A stretch of 36,725 bases of DNA from an uncultured Clostridium sp. GTDB lineage: Bacteria > Bacillota > Clostridia > TANB77 > CAG-508. Of the stretch, positions 7,494 through 16,085 are shown piece after piece; position 1 is the stretch's first letter, and each line of letters opens with the position of its first letter. The stretch lies in assembly GCA_947647595.1 (NCBI GenBank), contig CANSKZ010000012.1, positions 1 to 36,725 on the forward strand, given 5' to 3'. The notes beneath the pieces were generated by a model that saw nothing but the letters and a program-made list of their open reading frames with translations, was not told where the DNA came from and did not search any database. The position numbers and the translations under genes were made by a program.

Positions 7494-7516
7494 GTTGACA
7501 AAATAGAGAAAATATG
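7472..7516. repeat. 45-bp near-perfect palindrome
   Basis: Two 22-nt arms (7472-7493 and 7495-7516) are exact reverse complements around a single central G. The arm contains the -35 and spacer of the minus-strand promoter at 7465-7493. There is no adjoining T run, so the palindrome itself is not a standard terminator. It could be an operator, a repeat element or part of the 3' end of the ribosomal operon transcript. Positions 7305-7547 hold no gene. Confidence 0.8.
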
Positions 7517-7547
7517 CTCTCAATTGATATCAGTAACTTTTTTCATT

Positions 7548-8057
7548 TTAGACCAATTTTAAAATAGCCATTTTACTATTGTCACCTTTTCTAGGTTCCA
7601 TTTTTAAAATAGTAGTATATCCACCAACTCTATCTTCATATTTTGGCGCAATTTCATTAAATAATTTGTCAATCAAGTCAACATCTTTTACTTTATTAAC
7701 TTTTGTCATAATTTTTCTTCTAGCTGCTAATCTTGATGGTAAATCTTTTTGTCTTTTTTCCATTTTTTCTTCTTTGACAACTTTTAAATATTCTTTACCA
7801 TTTTTGCTTGTTGCTTTTTCTGTTACTTTTCTACCATTACTATCTAATTTTGCTTTTACTACTTTTTGTTCTACTTCTTCGAAATTTTTATGTTCTTTGA
7901 TTGCCAAACTAATAATACTATCTACAATTGATTTTAGTTCTTTTGCTCTTGCTTCTGTTGTAATGATTTTCTCATTTTTGATAAAATCAGTTGTTTGTGT
8001 TTTTAACATTGCTAACCTTTGATCTGTTGGTCTTCCAAGTTTTCTTGTACCTGCCAC
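7548..8057 (-). CDS. rplQ: Ribosomal protein L17 with an internal insertion
   Basis: Large-subunit protein L17 (bL17), last gene of the cluster. The N-terminal half (MAGTRKLGRPTDQR...TTEARAKEL) and C-terminal half (KLFNEIAPKYEDRVGGYTTI..) are canonical. Between them, about residues 57-107, is an extra lysine-rich stretch, giving 169 residues against roughly 115-130 in most bacteria. I choose the GTG at 8057, because it starts the protein at the family's usual MAG(x)RKLGR; a GTG at 8066 would add three residues and is nearer the GAGG. It is 24 nt downstream of rpoA. Confidence 0.93.
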   Translation of the reverse strand: MAGTRKLGRPTDQRLAMLKTQTTDFIKNEKIITTEARAKELKSIVDSIISLAIKEHKNFEEVEQKVVKAKLDSNGRKVTEKATSKNGKEYLKVVKEEKMEKRQKDLPSRLAARRKIMTKVNKVKDVDLIDKLFNEIAPKYEDRVGGYTTILKMEPRKGDNSKMAILKLV

Positions 8058-8081
8058 TTTCTTCACCTTCCTCTATTTTAT

Positions 8082-9029
8082 TTAATCTTCATCTGATGAG
8101 AATTGTAAACCTAATGCATATAACTTATTGGTTACTTCATCTAACGATTTTTTACCTAGATTTCTAACTTTCATCATATCACCTTGTGTCTTTTTCGCCA
8201 AATCTTCTACTGTCATAATTCCTGCTCTTTTTAAGCAGTTATAGGATCTTACAGAAAGTTCTAATTCCTCGATTGGCATTTCTAAGACTTTTTCCTTGGT
8301 AGATTCTTCTTTTTCTACCATAATTTGTGTGTTTTTAGCTGTTTCTGATAGGTCTATAAATAATTCTAAATGACCTGTCATAACTTTAGCAGCTAAGCTT
8401 AATGCCTCAAAAGGTTTTAAACTTCCATCTGTCCAAACTTCAATTGTTAATTTATCATAGTCTACCATTTGTCCAACTCTAGTATTTTCAACAGAATAAT
8501 TTACTTTTTTTACTGGAGTAAATATAGAATCAATTGGTAATACATCAATTGGATTATTATCTTTCTTGTTTTTATCCGCTACATTATATCCTCGTCCTCT
8601 ATTAACAGTCATTTCCATATGAATGTCGGCACTTTCCGAAGTTGTTGCAATATGTAACTCTGGATTTAATATCTCTACACTTCCATCTGTTACAATATCA
8701 CTTGCTTTTATTTCGCCAGCCCCTTTATGATTAATTGTGATAATTTTTTCATCATTATCAAATACTTTTAATCTCACGTTTTTTAAGTTTACTATAATTT
8801 CAGGAACATCTTCTACAACACCTTGCACTGTAGAAAATTCATGTACTACACCGTTTATTCTAACACTTGTTATTGCAGCTCCTGGTAATGAAGATAATAA
8901 GATTCTTCTTAAAGAATTTCCTATTGTCATTCCATAACCACGTTCTAATGGTTCACATATGAATTTTGCATAATTCCTCTTATCGTCTGCTTCTACACAT
9001 TCGATGTTTGGCTTTTCAAATTCAATCAT
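8082..9029 (-). CDS. rpoA: RNA polymerase alpha subunit
   Basis: The alpha subunit starts RNA polymerase assembly and contacts promoter UP elements and activators. The 315-residue protein has the N-terminal dimerisation domain ([23 protein letters not shown] at about 31-53) and, after an acidic linker, the C-terminal HhH domain ([18 protein letters not shown], then [12 protein letters not shown]). Length and both domains are normal. ATG at 9029 follows AGGAGG by 6 nt. It lies between rpsD and rplQ, as in the alpha operon of most Firmicutes. Confidence 0.98.
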   Translation of the reverse strand: MIEFEKPNIECVEADDKRNYAKFICEPLERGYGMTIGNSLRRILLSSLPGAAITSVRINGVVHEFSTVQGVVEDVPEIIVNLKNVRLKVFDNDEKIITINHKGAGEIKASDIVTDGSVEILNPELHIATTSESADIHMEMTVNRGRGYNVADKNKKDNNPIDVLPIDSIFTPVKKVNYSVENTRVGQMVDYDKLTIEVWTDGSLKPFEALSLAAKVMTGHLELFIDLSETAKNTQIMVEKEESTKEKVLEMPIEELELSVRSYNCLKRAGIMTVEDLAKKTQGDMMKVRNLGKKSLDEVTNKLYALGLQFSSDED

Positions 9030-9106
9030 TTTTACCTCCTAATGGTTTCTTAAACCTATCTAAATTATTACCTGACTTCTAGTACGTATCCTAAGTAAAA
9101 AACTTA

Positions 9107-9733
9107 TTATTTAGAGTACAACTCAACAATTAAGTGATCTTCAACGGTTAAATCAATTTCATCTCTATTTACATTTCTTAATATTTTTGCGCTTAATTTT
9201 TCAGTATTTAATTCTAACCATTCTGGGATTGGTCTTGTAGCTCCTTTTTCAATGTTTTCTTTAACGATTGGATTATCTTTTCTTGTTTCACGAATGGCGA
9301 TTTCATCACCTGGTTTTACTAAATAAGAAGCAATATTAACTTTTCTTCCATTTACTTGGATGTTTCCATGTGTTACTAATTGTCTAGCTTGTGCTCTAGA
9401 AACTCCAAATCCTGATCTATAAACTACATTATCTAGTCTACTTTCTAATATTTGTAAAAGATTCGTACCTGTGATACCTTTTTTATTTTCAGCCATTTCA
9501 AAATATTTTCTAAATTGTTTTTCTCCAACACCATAAAAATATCTTGTTTTTTGTTTTTCTCTTAATTGAGTACCATATTCAGAAAGTTTTGATCTTTTTT
9601 GACCATGGTCACCTGGACCATAGTTTCTTCTTGTTACACTACACTTATCTGAATAACATCTATCGCCTTTTAAGAATAATTTACATCCTTCTCTACGGCA
9701 TATACGACATTGTTCACCTTTATATCTTGCCAT
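9107..9733 (-). CDS. rpsD: Ribosomal protein S4
   Basis: Small-subunit primary assembly protein S4 (uS4), 208 residues. The N-terminus carries the zinc-binding cysteines of the C+ form ([12 protein letters not shown]...CYSDKC, about 9-31). The S4 RNA-binding domain follows ([25 protein letters not shown]). In Bacillus rpsD is separate from the alpha operon and regulates itself; here it sits between rpsK and rpoA, the arrangement found in many Clostridia. The 73-nt gap to rpoA contains no gene. Confidence 0.98.
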   Translation of the reverse strand: MARYKGEQCRICRREGCKLFLKGDRCYSDKCSVTRRNYGPGDHGQKRSKLSEYGTQLREKQKTRYFYGVGEKQFRKYFEMAENKKGITGTNLLQILESRLDNVVYRSGFGVSRAQARQLVTHGNIQVNGRKVNIASYLVKPGDEIAIRETRKDNPIVKENIEKGATRPIPEWLELNTEKLSAKILRNVNRDEIDLTVEDHLIVELYSK

Positions 9734-9762
9734 TGATATTTTACACCTCTTTCTTAATTAAT

Positions 9763-10164
9763 TTATACTCTTCTTCTTTTTGGTGGTCTACAACCATTGT
9801 GTGGAATTGGAGTAACATCTTTTATCATTGTTATTTCTAGTCCAGCTGTTTGTAAAGCTCTAATTGCTGCTTCACGTCCAGCACCAGGACCTTTAACATA
9901 TACATCAACTGTTTTCATTCCATGTTCCATCGCTGTTTTCGAAGCTACTTCAGCAGCTTGACCAGCAGCATATGGTGTGCTTTTTCTAGAACCTTTAAAT
10001 CCTAATCCTCCGCTACTCGCCCAAGATATAACATTTCCTTGAATATCTGTAATTGAAACAATTGTATTATTAAAGCTAGAATGAATATGAGCAGAACCTT
10101 TATCTATATTTTTTCTTTCTCTTCTTCTAACTCCAGTTTTCTTTACGCTACTTGCTTTTGCCAT
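9763..10164 (-). CDS. rpsK: Ribosomal protein S11
   Basis: Small-subunit platform protein S11 (uS11), 133 residues. The signature is intact: [15 protein letters not shown] near residue 26, [31 protein letters not shown] in the middle and [18 protein letters not shown] at the end (shown in parts by the usual conserved positions). It has a normal length and no insertion. It lies between rpsM and rpsD. Confidence 0.98.
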   Translation of the reverse strand: MAKASSVKKTGVRRRERKNIDKGSAHIHSSFNNTIVSITDIQGNVISWASSGGLGFKGSRKSTPYAAGQAAEVASKTAMEHGMKTVDVYVKGPGAGREAAIRALQTAGLEITMIKDVTPIPHNGCRPPKRRRV

Positions 10165-10182
10165 CTAAGTATTTCCCTCCTT

Positions 10183-10205
10183 AAAAAATTTACTTTGTAA
10201 ATTTT
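10183..10205. repeat. Repeated hairpin, copy 1 (second at 15077-15098)
   Basis: AAAATTTAC (10185-10193) and GTAAATTTT (10197-10205) form a 9-bp stem with a TTT loop just after the rpsM stop codon. The same 22-nt string (10183-10204) occurs just after the rpsE stop at 15077-15098. It may stabilise the 3' end of processed mRNA. Confidence 0.6.
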
Positions 10206-10224
10206 ATCCTTTTTTATTTACCTA

Positions 10225-10590
10225 TTATTTTTTGCTTTTGCTTACTAATTTTTTTGGACCTTTTCTAGTACGAGCATTGGTTTTTGTTCTTTGTCCTCTA
10301 ACAGGCAAACCTCTTCTATGTCTAATTCCTCTGTAACACCCAATTTCCATAAGCCTTTTAATATTCAAAGCTACTTCTCTTCTTAAATCACCTTCGACTT
10401 TATAATTTTCCATAGCTTTTCTTATTTTTCCTTCTTCTTCATCTGTTAAATCTTTTACTCTGGTATCTGGGTTAATTCCAGCCTCTTTTAGAATTTTTTG
10501 TGAACTTGATAAACCTATACCATAAATATAAGTTAAGCCAATTTCAACTCTTTTTTCTCTCGGTAAATCAACTCCTGCTATACGAGCCAT
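10225..10590 (-). CDS. rpsM: Ribosomal protein S13
   Basis: Small-subunit head protein S13 (uS13), 121 residues, contacting 16S rRNA and P-site t[29 protein letters not shown] is at the N-terminus, and the basic tail [25 protein letters not shown] is intact. It is first of the rpsM-rpsK-rpsD-rpoA-rplQ set and has AGGTG upstream of the ATG. Confidence 0.98.
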   Translation of the reverse strand: MARIAGVDLPREKRVEIGLTYIYGIGLSSSQKILKEAGINPDTRVKDLTDEEEGKIRKAMENYKVEGDLRREVALNIKRLMEIGCYRGIRHRRGLPVRGQRTKTNARTRKGPKKLVSKSKK

Positions 10591-10624
10591 AAATTTTTAC
10601 ACCTCCATGTTTATTGATTAAATT

Positions 10625-10701
10625 GAATTTTAAAAGATGAATCTCTTAAAATTCGTAAATATATATAAACACAAATATGAAATTAGATAAATTTTATCTA
10701 A
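10625..10701 (-). promoter_or_regulatory. Two hairpins in the rpmJ-rpsM spacer
   Basis: The 148-nt gap 10591-10738 holds no gene. It contains a 14-bp stem with one mismatch (10625-10638 with 10641-10654) and a 9-bp stem (10683-10691 with 10693-10701). Neither has a T run in the sense direction. They could be processing sites or part of a translational leader for rpsM; I cannot assign a known ribosomal leader family. Confidence 0.35.
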
Positions 10702-10738
10702 CAGCCGCTCCACATCTGTGTTAATATCATAAATTATA

Positions 10739-10852
10739 TTATCCTTGTCTTTGTTTGTGTTTAGGATTTTCGCAAATTACTCTTATTTTGCCTTTTCTTT
10801 TGATTACTTTGCATTTTTCACACATTGGTTTTACTGATGGTCTTACTTTCAT
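10739..10852 (-). CDS. rpmJ: Ribosomal protein L36
   Basis: Large-subunit protein L36 (bL36), 37 residues, read directly from the sequence: it begins [20 protein letters not shown] and ends PKHKQRQG. The three cysteines and the His of the zinc ribbon ([14 protein letters not shown]) are present, so this is the zinc-binding form. ATG at 10852 is preceded by AAGGAA. Its place between infA and rpsM is the classic one. Confidence 0.97.
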   Translation of the reverse strand: MKVRPSVKPMCEKCKVIKRKGKIRVICENPKHKQRQG

Positions 10853-10934
10853 TTCTTATTCCTTCCCTTCTATCAATAATAATTGTAAATCTATTAAAGC
10901 AAAATTTAATTTAAAAAATTTGATTTTGCTTATC

Positions 10935-11153
10935 CTATTTTGCTCTCCAAGTAATTCTGCCCTTGGTTAAATCATATGGTGATAATTCTAGTTTTACCTT
11001 ATCTCCTGGAAGAATTTTAATATAATTCATTCTTAATTTTCCAGAAATATGAGCTAATACTTGGTGTCCATTTTCTAATTCAACTTTAAAGTTAGTATTT
11101 GGTAGTGTTTCAACAACTACGCCTTCTACTTCAATAACATCCTCTTTAGACAA
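10935..11153 (-). CDS. infA: Translation initiation factor IF-1
   Basis: IF-1 binds the 30S A site during initiation. The 72-residue OB-fold protein ([19 protein letters not shown]..., [35 protein letters not shown]) matches the family along its length. ATG at 11153 follows AGGAGG. In a normal Firmicutes order it sits between map and rpmJ. Confidence 0.98.
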   Translation of the reverse strand: MSKEDVIEVEGVVVETLPNTNFKVELENGHQVLAHISGKLRMNYIKILPGDKVKLELSPYDLTKGRITWRAK

Positions 11154-11224
11154 GCTATTTTCCTCCTAATTTCAATGTTTTACTGGATGCTAATCCAATT
11201 AAGCTTTTATAGTATACAACATTT

Positions 11225-11995
11225 TCAAACAATTGTCAATACTTTTGCTTCTTTTTCTGTAATTAAAATTGTATTTTCGTAATGCGCTGCTAAACTTCCA
11301 TCTTGTGTTACAATTGTCCAGCCATCTTCTAGTTCAAAAATATCTGGTCTTTTTTCTGTAACCATTGGTTCTACTGCTATTGTCATACCCTTTTCTAGTC
11401 TAATTCCTTTTCCTTTTTTCCCATAATTGGGCACTCCTGGATCTTCGTGCATTTCTCTTCCAATTCCATGTCCTTGAAATTCACGAATCACAGCATAACC
11501 AAATTTTTTCACATATTCCTCAATTGCAAAAGAAACATCGCCTATACGATTTCCTTCCCTAGCAAATTTAATTCCTTCAAAAAAAGCTTGTTTTGTTACT
11601 TCAACTAATTTTTTAGCTTCTTCAGAAACATTTCCAACCAAATGAGTTCTAGCACTATCTCCATGAAATCCATTTTTTAGTACTACTAAATCAATACTTA
11701 CAATATCACCATCTTGGATAATTCTCTTTTTGGTTGGTATCCCATGAATTACTTCATCATTAATGGATATGCATAACGTTGATGGAAAATCAGGCACTCC
11801 TTTCATTCCGCTTGGATAACCTTTTTGCGCTGGAATTCCGCCTTTAGAACGAATAAATTCCTCAGCCATTTTATCCAACTCATAAGTTGATATTCCTGGT
11901 TTTATATTTTTCTCCAACATCTCATGAGTTTCAGCTGTAATTTTGCAGGCTTCCATCATTAATTCAATTTCTCGTTCAGATTTTATGCTAACCAA
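11225..11995 (-). CDS. map: Methionine aminopeptidase type I
   Basis: Removes the initiator Met from nascent proteins in the cytoplasm. The 256-residue pita-bread enzyme shows all metal ligands: two Asp in GDIVSIDLVVLKNGFHGDSART, His in FQGHGIGREMHEDP, Glu in VEPM and a final Glu in AHYENTILIT. The substrate-binding His is in EVIHGIP. The length is normal for type Ia with no N-terminal zinc finger. It lies 12 nt after the coiled-coil gene and 71 nt before infA. Confidence 0.97.
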   Translation of the reverse strand: MVSIKSEREIELMMEACKITAETHEMLEKNIKPGISTYELDKMAEEFIRSKGGIPAQKGYPSGMKGVPDFPSTLCISINDEVIHGIPTKKRIIQDGDIVSIDLVVLKNGFHGDSARTHLVGNVSEEAKKLVEVTKQAFFEGIKFAREGNRIGDVSFAIEEYVKKFGYAVIREFQGHGIGREMHEDPGVPNYGKKGKGIRLEKGMTIAVEPMVTEKRPDIFELEDGWTIVTQDGSLAAHYENTILITEKEAKVLTIV

Positions 11996-12007
11996 CTTTT
12001 CTCTCCT

Positions 12008-12355
12008 TTATCTATCTCTTCCATCATCTTTATTCCTTTTATTAACTATAGTATCCGCAACATGCTGGTTACTTTGATCTCTTGCCAATTGCTCTGCTAA
12101 TTTTCTCTTTAGTTGTCTTTCCTTCTCTTTCGCTTCTTCTTGTTCTCTTACAATTGCTGTAACATTTACTTTAAGGGCCTCTATTTTGTCAAGGACTTCT
12201 TTCAATTGTTCATTACATCGTTTGTCTCGTTCTGCTTGCATTTGTAAAATTTTTTGGAATTCTGCAGTTTCATAATATTTTATAATAGAACTTTTCCTTT
12301 CTTGTTTTGGGTCTTGATTTTGCCAATATTCTTGATAATTTCTTCTATCTTCCAT
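12008..12355 (-). CDS. Unknown coiled-coil protein within the spc operon
   Basis: A 115-residue, highly charged protein that I do not recognise. Residues about 35-95 (QKILQMQAERDKRCNEQLKE..., then EEAKEKERQLKRKLAEQLAR) show heptad-like spacing and should form a coiled coil; the tail is basic. No membrane segment is present. ATG at 12355 is chosen over a GTG at 12361, because AAAGGAG lies 9 nt before the ATG. It is co-directional and closely spaced with adk (42 nt) and map (12 nt), so it is co-transcribed with them, a place usually free of extra genes (some Firmicutes carry a KOW-domain gene near here, which this does not resemble). Confidence 0.8.
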   Translation of the reverse strand: MEDRRNYQEYWQNQDPKQERKSSIIKYYETAEFQKILQMQAERDKRCNEQLKEVLDKIEALKVNVTAIVREQEEAKEKERQLKRKLAEQLARDQSNQHVADTIVNKRNKDDGRDR

Positions 12356-12397
12356 ACTCACATTCTCCTTTATTTAAACATTTAATAATTCTAAAAT

Positions 12398-13060
12398 TTA
12401 CATTATTGTTTTCAAAACATCTTCTGCCACATCTTTTCCAAGTCTTCCTGTTTTTTCACTAATTTCTTCTGTGCGTAAAACACCTTTTTGAGAATAAAAT
12501 TCTACTAATGGCAATGTTTTTTCATCGTAAATATCCAATCTATTTTTAATAGCTTGCTCATCAGAATCGTCTTCTCTTTGTACTAATTCTTTGCCACATT
12601 TATCGCAAATCCCTTCTTGCTTTGGCGGATGCATTGTTAAATTATAGGTTGTTTTACAAGCTTGATTCGAACAAACTCTTCGATTTAAAATTCTTTCAAT
12701 AATTTCATCTTTTGGACTGGTAAGATTAATAACTAAATCCACTTTTTTTCCTTTTTCGGCTAATATTTCATCTAATTTTTCAGCTTGTGCCAAATTACGT
12801 GGAAATCCATCTAATATTGCTCCTTTTTGAGCATCTGGTTCATTTAAACGTGCTACAACCATTGGTACTGTAATTTCATCTGGCACTAATTCTCCTTTTG
12901 ACATATATTGATTAGCCTCTATTCCTAATGGGGTTTCCTCTTTAATATTTTTTCTAAAAATATCTCCTGTTGAAATTTGTGGCCAGTTTAAACTTTCACT
13001 TAGCAATCCTGCAACAGTTCCTTTTCCTGTCCCTTGTGCTCCTAACATTAAAATAACCAT
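12398..13060 (-). CDS. adk: Adenylate kinase, zinc-lid type
   Basis: Interconverts ATP + AMP and 2 ADP in the cytoplasm. The 220-residue protein has the P-loop GAQGTGKGT (7-15), the AMP site (STGDIFR, LDGFPRN) and a long lid with four cysteines (VCSNQAC...ICDKCGKEL). The first pair is spaced C-x4-C rather than the common C-x2-C, a small oddity that may still bind zinc. It follows secY, as in most Firmicutes spc operons. Confidence 0.96.
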   Translation of the reverse strand: MVILMLGAQGTGKGTVAGLLSESLNWPQISTGDIFRKNIKEETPLGIEANQYMSKGELVPDEITVPMVVARLNEPDAQKGAILDGFPRNLAQAEKLDEILAEKGKKVDLVINLTSPKDEIIERILNRRVCSNQACKTTYNLTMHPPKQEGICDKCGKELVQREDDSDEQAIKNRLDIYDEKTLPLVEFYSQKGVLRTEEISEKTGRLGKDVAEDVLKTIM

Positions 13061-13136
13061 AATTTTCCTCCTTTAAATTCATAAACAAAATAAATTCTGT
13101 TAACAAATCTTATTTATAAATTCAATTTATTAAACC

Positions 13137-13163
13137 GTAGGGGCGACTATTGGTCGCCCTTAC
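13137..13163. repeat. GC-rich palindromic intergenic element
   Basis: GTAGGGGCGAC / GTCGCCCTTAC form an 11-bp stem (one G-T pair) with loop TATTG, in the 110-nt gap between secY and adk. It is far richer in G+C than its surroundings. The form GTAGGGGCGA...TCGCCC resembles short dispersed repeats common in Clostridia-type genomes (from memory). No T run follows on the minus strand. Confidence 0.6.
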
Positions 13164-13170
13164 AATCTAT

Positions 13171-14496
13171 TTATTTTTCTAAAAATCCTTTATAATGTCT
13201 CATCACTAATAATGATTCTAATTGTTGGATTGTTTCTAAAGCAACACCAACTACAATTAATACTGCTGTTCCTCCAAATGATAAATTTAAATTTGAGAAT
13301 CTAAGTAGCATTGGTAAAATTGCGATAAAACTTAAAAATATACTACCAACAAAAGTTAGTTTATTTAATGTACTTTTTAAATAATCCGCTGTTGGTTTAC
13401 CTGCTCTGATTCCAGGAATAAATCCACCATTTTGTTTAATGTTTGTTGCAACTTCATCTGGATTGAAGGTTGCATAAGTATAGAAAAATGTAAATCCTAC
13501 GATTAATAAGAAATACACAATTGCATTTGCTAGCGAATAGCCCCAGCCAACACTTGAAGAAGATGTTGCAATTGAGAATTTATATAAACCAGATATAAAT
13601 CCTGCTCCTCCTATTTTGTCTGAAGCAAAGATTTGGATAATCATTGCTGGAAATGTCATAAAGCTACTTGCAAAGATGATTGGCATAACACCTGCCATAG
13701 CAAGTTTTAACGGAATATGTGTGTTTTGACCACCATACATTTTTCTTCCCACAACTTTTTTTGCATATTGTACTGGTACACGTCTTTCGGCTTGTTGTAC
13801 AAAAACAACTCCACCAATCAGAACAACCGCACCAATTAGAACAATTAATGCTGTAACAATTCCAACTGTACTAACTGCTCCTTCTGTCATAATTAAATTC
13901 CATAAAGTTACCAAACCAGATGGTAAACCAGATACAATACCAATGAAAATAATCATGGAAATACCATTTCCAACTCCTTTATTGGTAATTTGCTCACCAA
14001 GCCACATAAGGATTGATGTACCTGCAATCAAAGATATAACAATAGTTGCTCCTGTTAAAAATCCAGGATTTTTAAAGATTCCCGAAGAACGATAGGAAAT
14101 ATAAATTCCCAATGCTTCTACTAAAGCTAAAATAATTGCTACAACTTTGGTATATCGATTTACCTTTTCTCTTGCTATTTCGCCACCTTCCTTCATTAAT
14201 TTTTCTAATGAAGGAATAATCATTCCTAATAATTGAATTACAATAGAAGCTGTGATATATGGTGTAATTGACATTGCGAAAATTGATAAGTTTGAAAAAG
14301 CGCCTCCTGATATGGTGTCAATTAAACTTGTTAGTGACATAGTAGATGTATTCATTGTTTCTGCTAAAGCAAATGTATCTACACCAGGAACAGTAATATA
14401 ACATCCTAATCTAAATAATACTATCAATAACAAAGTATACATTAATCTTTTTCGTACATCTGGAGTTTTAAAAGCATTTTTTATTGTTTTAAACAC
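13171..14496 (-). CDS. secY: Preprotein translocase channel subunit SecY
   Basis: SecY forms the protein-conducting channel of the membrane with SecE and SecG. The 441-residue protein has ten hydrophobic segments, starting with RLMYTLLLIVLFRLGCYI, and conserved GVGNGIS and the cytoplasmic loop VQQAERRVPVQYAKK. I start at the GTG at 14496 (VFKTIKNAF...) because GAGGTGG lies 6-7 nt upstream and this is the usual family N-terminus. The longer frame to 14520 would overlap rplO. One nt separates it from the rplO stop. Confidence 0.96.
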   Translation of the reverse strand: MFKTIKNAFKTPDVRKRLMYTLLLIVLFRLGCYITVPGVDTFALAETMNTSTMSLTSLIDTISGGAFSNLSIFAMSITPYITASIVIQLLGMIIPSLEKLMKEGGEIAREKVNRYTKVVAIILALVEALGIYISYRSSGIFKNPGFLTGATIVISLIAGTSILMWLGEQITNKGVGNGISMIIFIGIVSGLPSGLVTLWNLIMTEGAVSTVGIVTALIVLIGAVVLIGGVVFVQQAERRVPVQYAKKVVGRKMYGGQNTHIPLKLAMAGVMPIIFASSFMTFPAMIIQIFASDKIGGAGFISGLYKFSIATSSSSVGWGYSLANAIVYFLLIVGFTFFYTYATFNPDEVATNIKQNGGFIPGIRAGKPTADYLKSTLNKLTFVGSIFLSFIAILPMLLRFSNLNLSFGGTAVLIVVGVALETIQQLESLLVMRHYKGFLEK

Positions 14497-14497
14497 C

Positions 14498-14932
14498 TTA
14501 AACCACCTCGCACTTTCCACCAGCTGCTTCTATTTTTTCTTGGGCAGCTTTTGTAAATCTTGTTGCTTTTACCGTTAATTTTTTCTCTAACTTTCCAGTT
14601 GCCAAAATAACGATTCCATCATTTATTTTACCTATGATTTTATCTTTTAACAAAGTTTCAGCACTAACTTCATTAACAGATGATTTATTTAACATCGTTA
14701 AAGTTACTTCTGTATAAGTTTTAGCGTTGAAATTATTAAATCCTCTTTTTGGTAATCTTCTATATAATGGTGTTTGACCTCCTTCAAAGCCTCTTCTTAC
14801 ACCTCCGCCTGATCTTGCTTTTTGTCCTTTATGTCCTCTTCCAGATGTTTTTCCAAGACCCGAAGCGATTCCACGACCAACTCTTTTTTTGGTTTTCGTT
14901 TTAACATTTGGATGTAAATTTCCTAATTCCAT
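14498..14932 (-). CDS. rplO: Ribosomal protein L15
   Basis: Large-subunit protein L15 (uL15), 144 residues. The Gly/Arg-rich N-terminus ([28 protein letters not shown] in part) binds 23S rRNA; the globular domain with [16 protein letters not shown] follows. ATG at 14932 is preferred: AGGAGG lies 8 nt upstream, while the in-frame GTG at 14941 overlaps that site. The family usually begins MEL.NL.P, as here. It directly precedes secY. Confidence 0.97.
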   Translation of the reverse strand: MELGNLHPNVKTKTKKRVGRGIASGLGKTSGRGHKGQKARSGGGVRRGFEGGQTPLYRRLPKRGFNNFNAKTYTEVTLTMLNKSSVNEVSAETLLKDKIIGKINDGIVILATGKLEKKLTVKATRFTKAAQEKIEAAGGKCEVV

Positions 14933-14999
14933 GTTTTGCACCTCCTTATAAATTGATTTTATTATATTCTATAAAAAATTTTTTTGCAATACTTTTTAA

Positions 15000-15073
15000 G
15001 GGTTGTATAGTATACAACCTTTTGGGTCGTATATCATATAACCTACTTGGGTTACATACTATGCAACCCCTAT
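15000..15073. repeat. Three tandem imperfect palindromes (about 25 nt each)
   Basis: Units at 15000-15023, 15024-15048 and 15049-15073 share the pattern GGGTYRYATA-n-YATRYAACC plus a T-rich spacer. Unit 1 holds a perfect 9-bp inverted repeat (GGTTGTATA-G-TATACAACC); units 2 and 3 are imperfect. They fill the 175-nt gap 14933-15107 between rpsE and rplO, where rpmD (L30) would normally lie. No L30-like frame is present. TATAGTATACAAC also appears once more near 11209-11221. Confidence 0.75.
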
Positions 15074-15076
15074 ATC

Positions 15077-15098
15077 AAAAAATTTACTTTGTAAATTT
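15077..15098. repeat. Repeated hairpin, copy 2
   Basis: Same 22-nt string as 10183-10204 (stem AAATTTAC/GTAAATTT, TTT loop), here 9 nt beyond the rpsE stop codon. Both copies sit just downstream of a ribosomal gene in an inter-gene gap. Confidence 0.6.
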
Positions 15099-15107
15099 AT
15101 CGTATTC

Positions 15108-15599
15108 TTACAAAATTTCAGAAACTTTCTTTCCTCTTTTTCTAGCAACTTCTTCCACTGTTTGCATATTTTTTAATGCTTCGATTGTAGCATAAACAAC
15201 ATTTCTAGGATTGGTTGTTCCTAAAACTTTTGAATTAATATCTTTATAGCCTGCTAATTCTAGTACTGGTCTTACGCTACCACCAGCAATGATTCCAGAA
15301 CCTTCTGTTCCTGGTTTTACCATAACTCTAGCACTACCAAATCTTCCAATATATTCATGAGGAATAGTTGTTCCTACAATCGGTACTGTGATTAAGTTTT
15401 TCTTTGCTTCTTCGATTGCTTTTTTGATAGCATCTGGAACTTCAGCTGCTTTTCCGTTTCCAACACCAATGTGTCCTGCTTCGTCTCCAACAACAACAAC
15501 TGCACTAAAACGGAATGTTCTACCACCCTTAACAACTTTAGCAACTCTGTTAATCGCAACCACTTTTTCTTTTAATTCAACTGTCTTTTCTTCTTCCAT
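15108..15599 (-). CDS. rpsE: Ribosomal protein S5
   Basis: Small-subunit protein S5 (uS5), 163 residues, involved in decoding fidelity and mRNA unwinding. It has the double-stranded RNA-binding N-terminal domain ([22 protein letters not shown]...) and the C-terminal domain ([28 protein letters not shown], in part). It is complete. It lies 21 nt after rplR. The next gene is rplO rather than rpmD. Confidence 0.98.
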   Translation of the reverse strand: MEEEKTVELKEKVVAINRVAKVVKGGRTFRFSAVVVVGDEAGHIGVGNGKAAEVPDAIKKAIEEAKKNLITVPIVGTTIPHEYIGRFGSARVMVKPGTEGSGIIAGGSVRPVLELAGYKDINSKVLGTTNPRNVVYATIEALKNMQTVEEVARKRGKKVSEIL

Positions 15600-15620
15600 G
15601 TTTTTATTTCTCCTTTCTAA

Positions 15621-15980
15621 TTAAAATTTCAAACCTGCCTCACGTGCTGCTTCTGCTAATTCTTTTACAACACCATGATAGATAAATCCACCTCTATCAA
15701 AAACTACATTTTCAATTTTTTTGCTAGCAGCTTTTTGGGCAATGGCTGTTCCAACTTCTTTTGCAGCTTCTTTATTGGCTTTTTTGGTTTTAATATCGGT
15801 ATCCATTGTTGATACATAAACAAGTGTTTCACCTTTTGTATCATCAATGATTTGCGCAATTATGTTCTTGTTCGTTCTACAAACAGCTAATCTTGGAATT
15901 TCAGTTGTTCCACTGATTTTTGTACGAACTCTTTTATGTCTTCTTTGACGTTCTGCTTTTCTGTTGATTTTTGTAATCAT
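15621..15980 (-). CDS. rplR: Ribosomal protein L18
   Basis: Large-subunit protein L18 (uL18), 119 residues, which binds 5S rRNA. N-terminal basic region [17 protein letters not shown] and the core [22 protein letters not shown] are typical. The ATG at 15980 has AAAGGAG 7 nt upstream and matches the family start; the frame extends to 16007 without a site. A 105-nt spacer with a hairpin element separates it from rplF. Confidence 0.97.
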   Translation of the reverse strand: MITKINRKAERQRRHKRVRTKISGTTEIPRLAVCRTNKNIIAQIIDDTKGETLVYVSTMDTDIKTKKANKEAAKEVGTAIAQKAASKKIENVVFDRGGFIYHGVVKELAEAAREAGLKF

Positions 15981-16025
15981 TTTTGTTCTCCTTTCTTTTT
16001 TTGGCATAGAAGTTTTTCTAAGGAA

Positions 16026-16050
16026 GTTAACTCCGCTACGCTATGTTAAC
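16026..16050 (-). repeat. Purine-rich hairpin element, copy A (rplF-rplR gap)
   Basis: Minus strand: GTTAAC stem halves enclosing AGC-GT-AGCGGA. It resembles elements at 17241-17267, 19112-19136 and 27858-27888: outer stem, purine-rich (G-A) internal loop and a GC-closed small loop. The surrounding gap 15981-16085 has further imperfect repeats. Confidence 0.4.
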
Positions 16051-16085
16051 GAAGTAATCCGTAACGCTCATTCTTAGCGAATGGC

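Noticed and set aside
7472..7516. Palindrome as the terminator of the ribosomal cluster
   Set aside because: No T run adjoins either arm on the minus strand; the hairpin at 7411-7446 fits better.
14520..14941. Longer secY start at 14520 and rplO start at 14941
   Set aside because: Ribosome binding sites fit the internal starts (14496 and 14932), and the upstream start codons either overlap rplO or touch the binding site.
15000..15073. CRISPR array
   Set aside because: Only three degenerate units of about 25 nt with no unique spacers, and no cas genes in the window.
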